57,616 bases of DNA from the NCBI GenBank assembly GCA_902561465.1, contig CACEPH010000002.1, positions 1 to 57,616 on the forward strand. Reading direction: 5' to 3'. The notes under the pieces were generated by a model. The model saw only the letters and a list, made by a program, of their open reading frames with translations. It did no database searches and was not told the DNA's origin. This document shows, piece by piece, positions 57,383 through 57,616 of the stretch; the stretch's first letter is position 1, and each line of letters starts with the position of its first letter. The stretch comes from an uncultured Pelagibacteraceae bacterium. GTDB lineage: Bacteria; Pseudomonadota; Alphaproteobacteria; Pelagibacterales; Pelagibacteraceae. The position numbers and the translations under genes were made by a program.

Positions 57383-57616
57383 TTATTTTTGGATAGTATT
57401 GAGTTTATTCAGTTCTTCTAAAAATTGAGGTAGCGCTTCAAATAAGTCTGCTTCTAAACCATAATCTGCAATACTAAAAATAGGAGCTTCCCCATCTTTA
57501 TTTATTGCAACTATAATTTTACTTTCTTTCATTCCAGCTAAATGTTGAATGGCTCCAGAAATTCCTACAGCAATATATAAATCGGGAACAACAACTTTTC
57601 CTGTTTGTCCAACTTG
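57383..57616 (-). CDS. etfA: Electron transfer flavoprotein alpha subunit (C-terminal part, truncated by window edge)
   Basis: Minus-strand translation [77 protein letters not shown]. Confidence 0.95.
   Translation of the reverse strand, partial: QVGQTGKVVVPDLYIAVGISGAIQHLAGMKESKIIVAINKDGEAPIFSIADYGLEADLFEALPQFLEELNKLNTIQK

Noticed and set aside
1-57616. CRISPR array, IS element, prophage, toxin-antitoxin or defence island
   Set aside because: No spaced direct repeats, transposase/integrase, phage or nuclease-effector genes recognised; nearly all ORFs are housekeeping

Overview
AT-rich, very gene-dense window that reads as a streamlined alphaproteobacterial chromosome. A SAR11/Pelagibacterales-like origin is inferred from synteny and from a TPP-riboswitch-linked SSS transporter resembling thiV. 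About 50 protein-coding genes are recognisable: suf/iscR, tyrS, prfB, mrcA, rne, thiSG, aroQ-accBC, aspS, hda, purMN, ndk, pepA, lptFGD-surA-pdxA-rsmA, gmk, acpP-fabG-fabD, rpsF-rpsR-rplI-dnaB, cvpA-purF, HU, rseP/rhomboid, an Fbp-type iron ABC system, bactofilin, LysR/acuI-like, folE, hisI, ETF-QO and etfA. No tRNA, rRNA, CRISPR, IS element or prophage was seen. The most notable signals are: (1) a canonical programmed +1 frameshift site in prfB (AGG GGG TAT CTT TGA) that the ORF track misses; (2) a TPP riboswitch abutting a TTG start of an SSS transporter, which runs into a rhomboid protease and an RseP-type protease in an apparent operon; (3) tandem 7-1-7 Fur-type boxes upstream of the iron operon, which carries an uncharacterised 70-aa CxxC protein; (4) a stand-alone homolog of the NrdJ C-terminal domain without redox cysteines; (5) an RNase E/G lacking the Zn-link cysteines, with an 11-bp perfect inverted repeat upstream; (6) purM and a DUF2066 gene that are divergent and share a CATG start. 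No clearly new multi-gene defence or mobile system was found.
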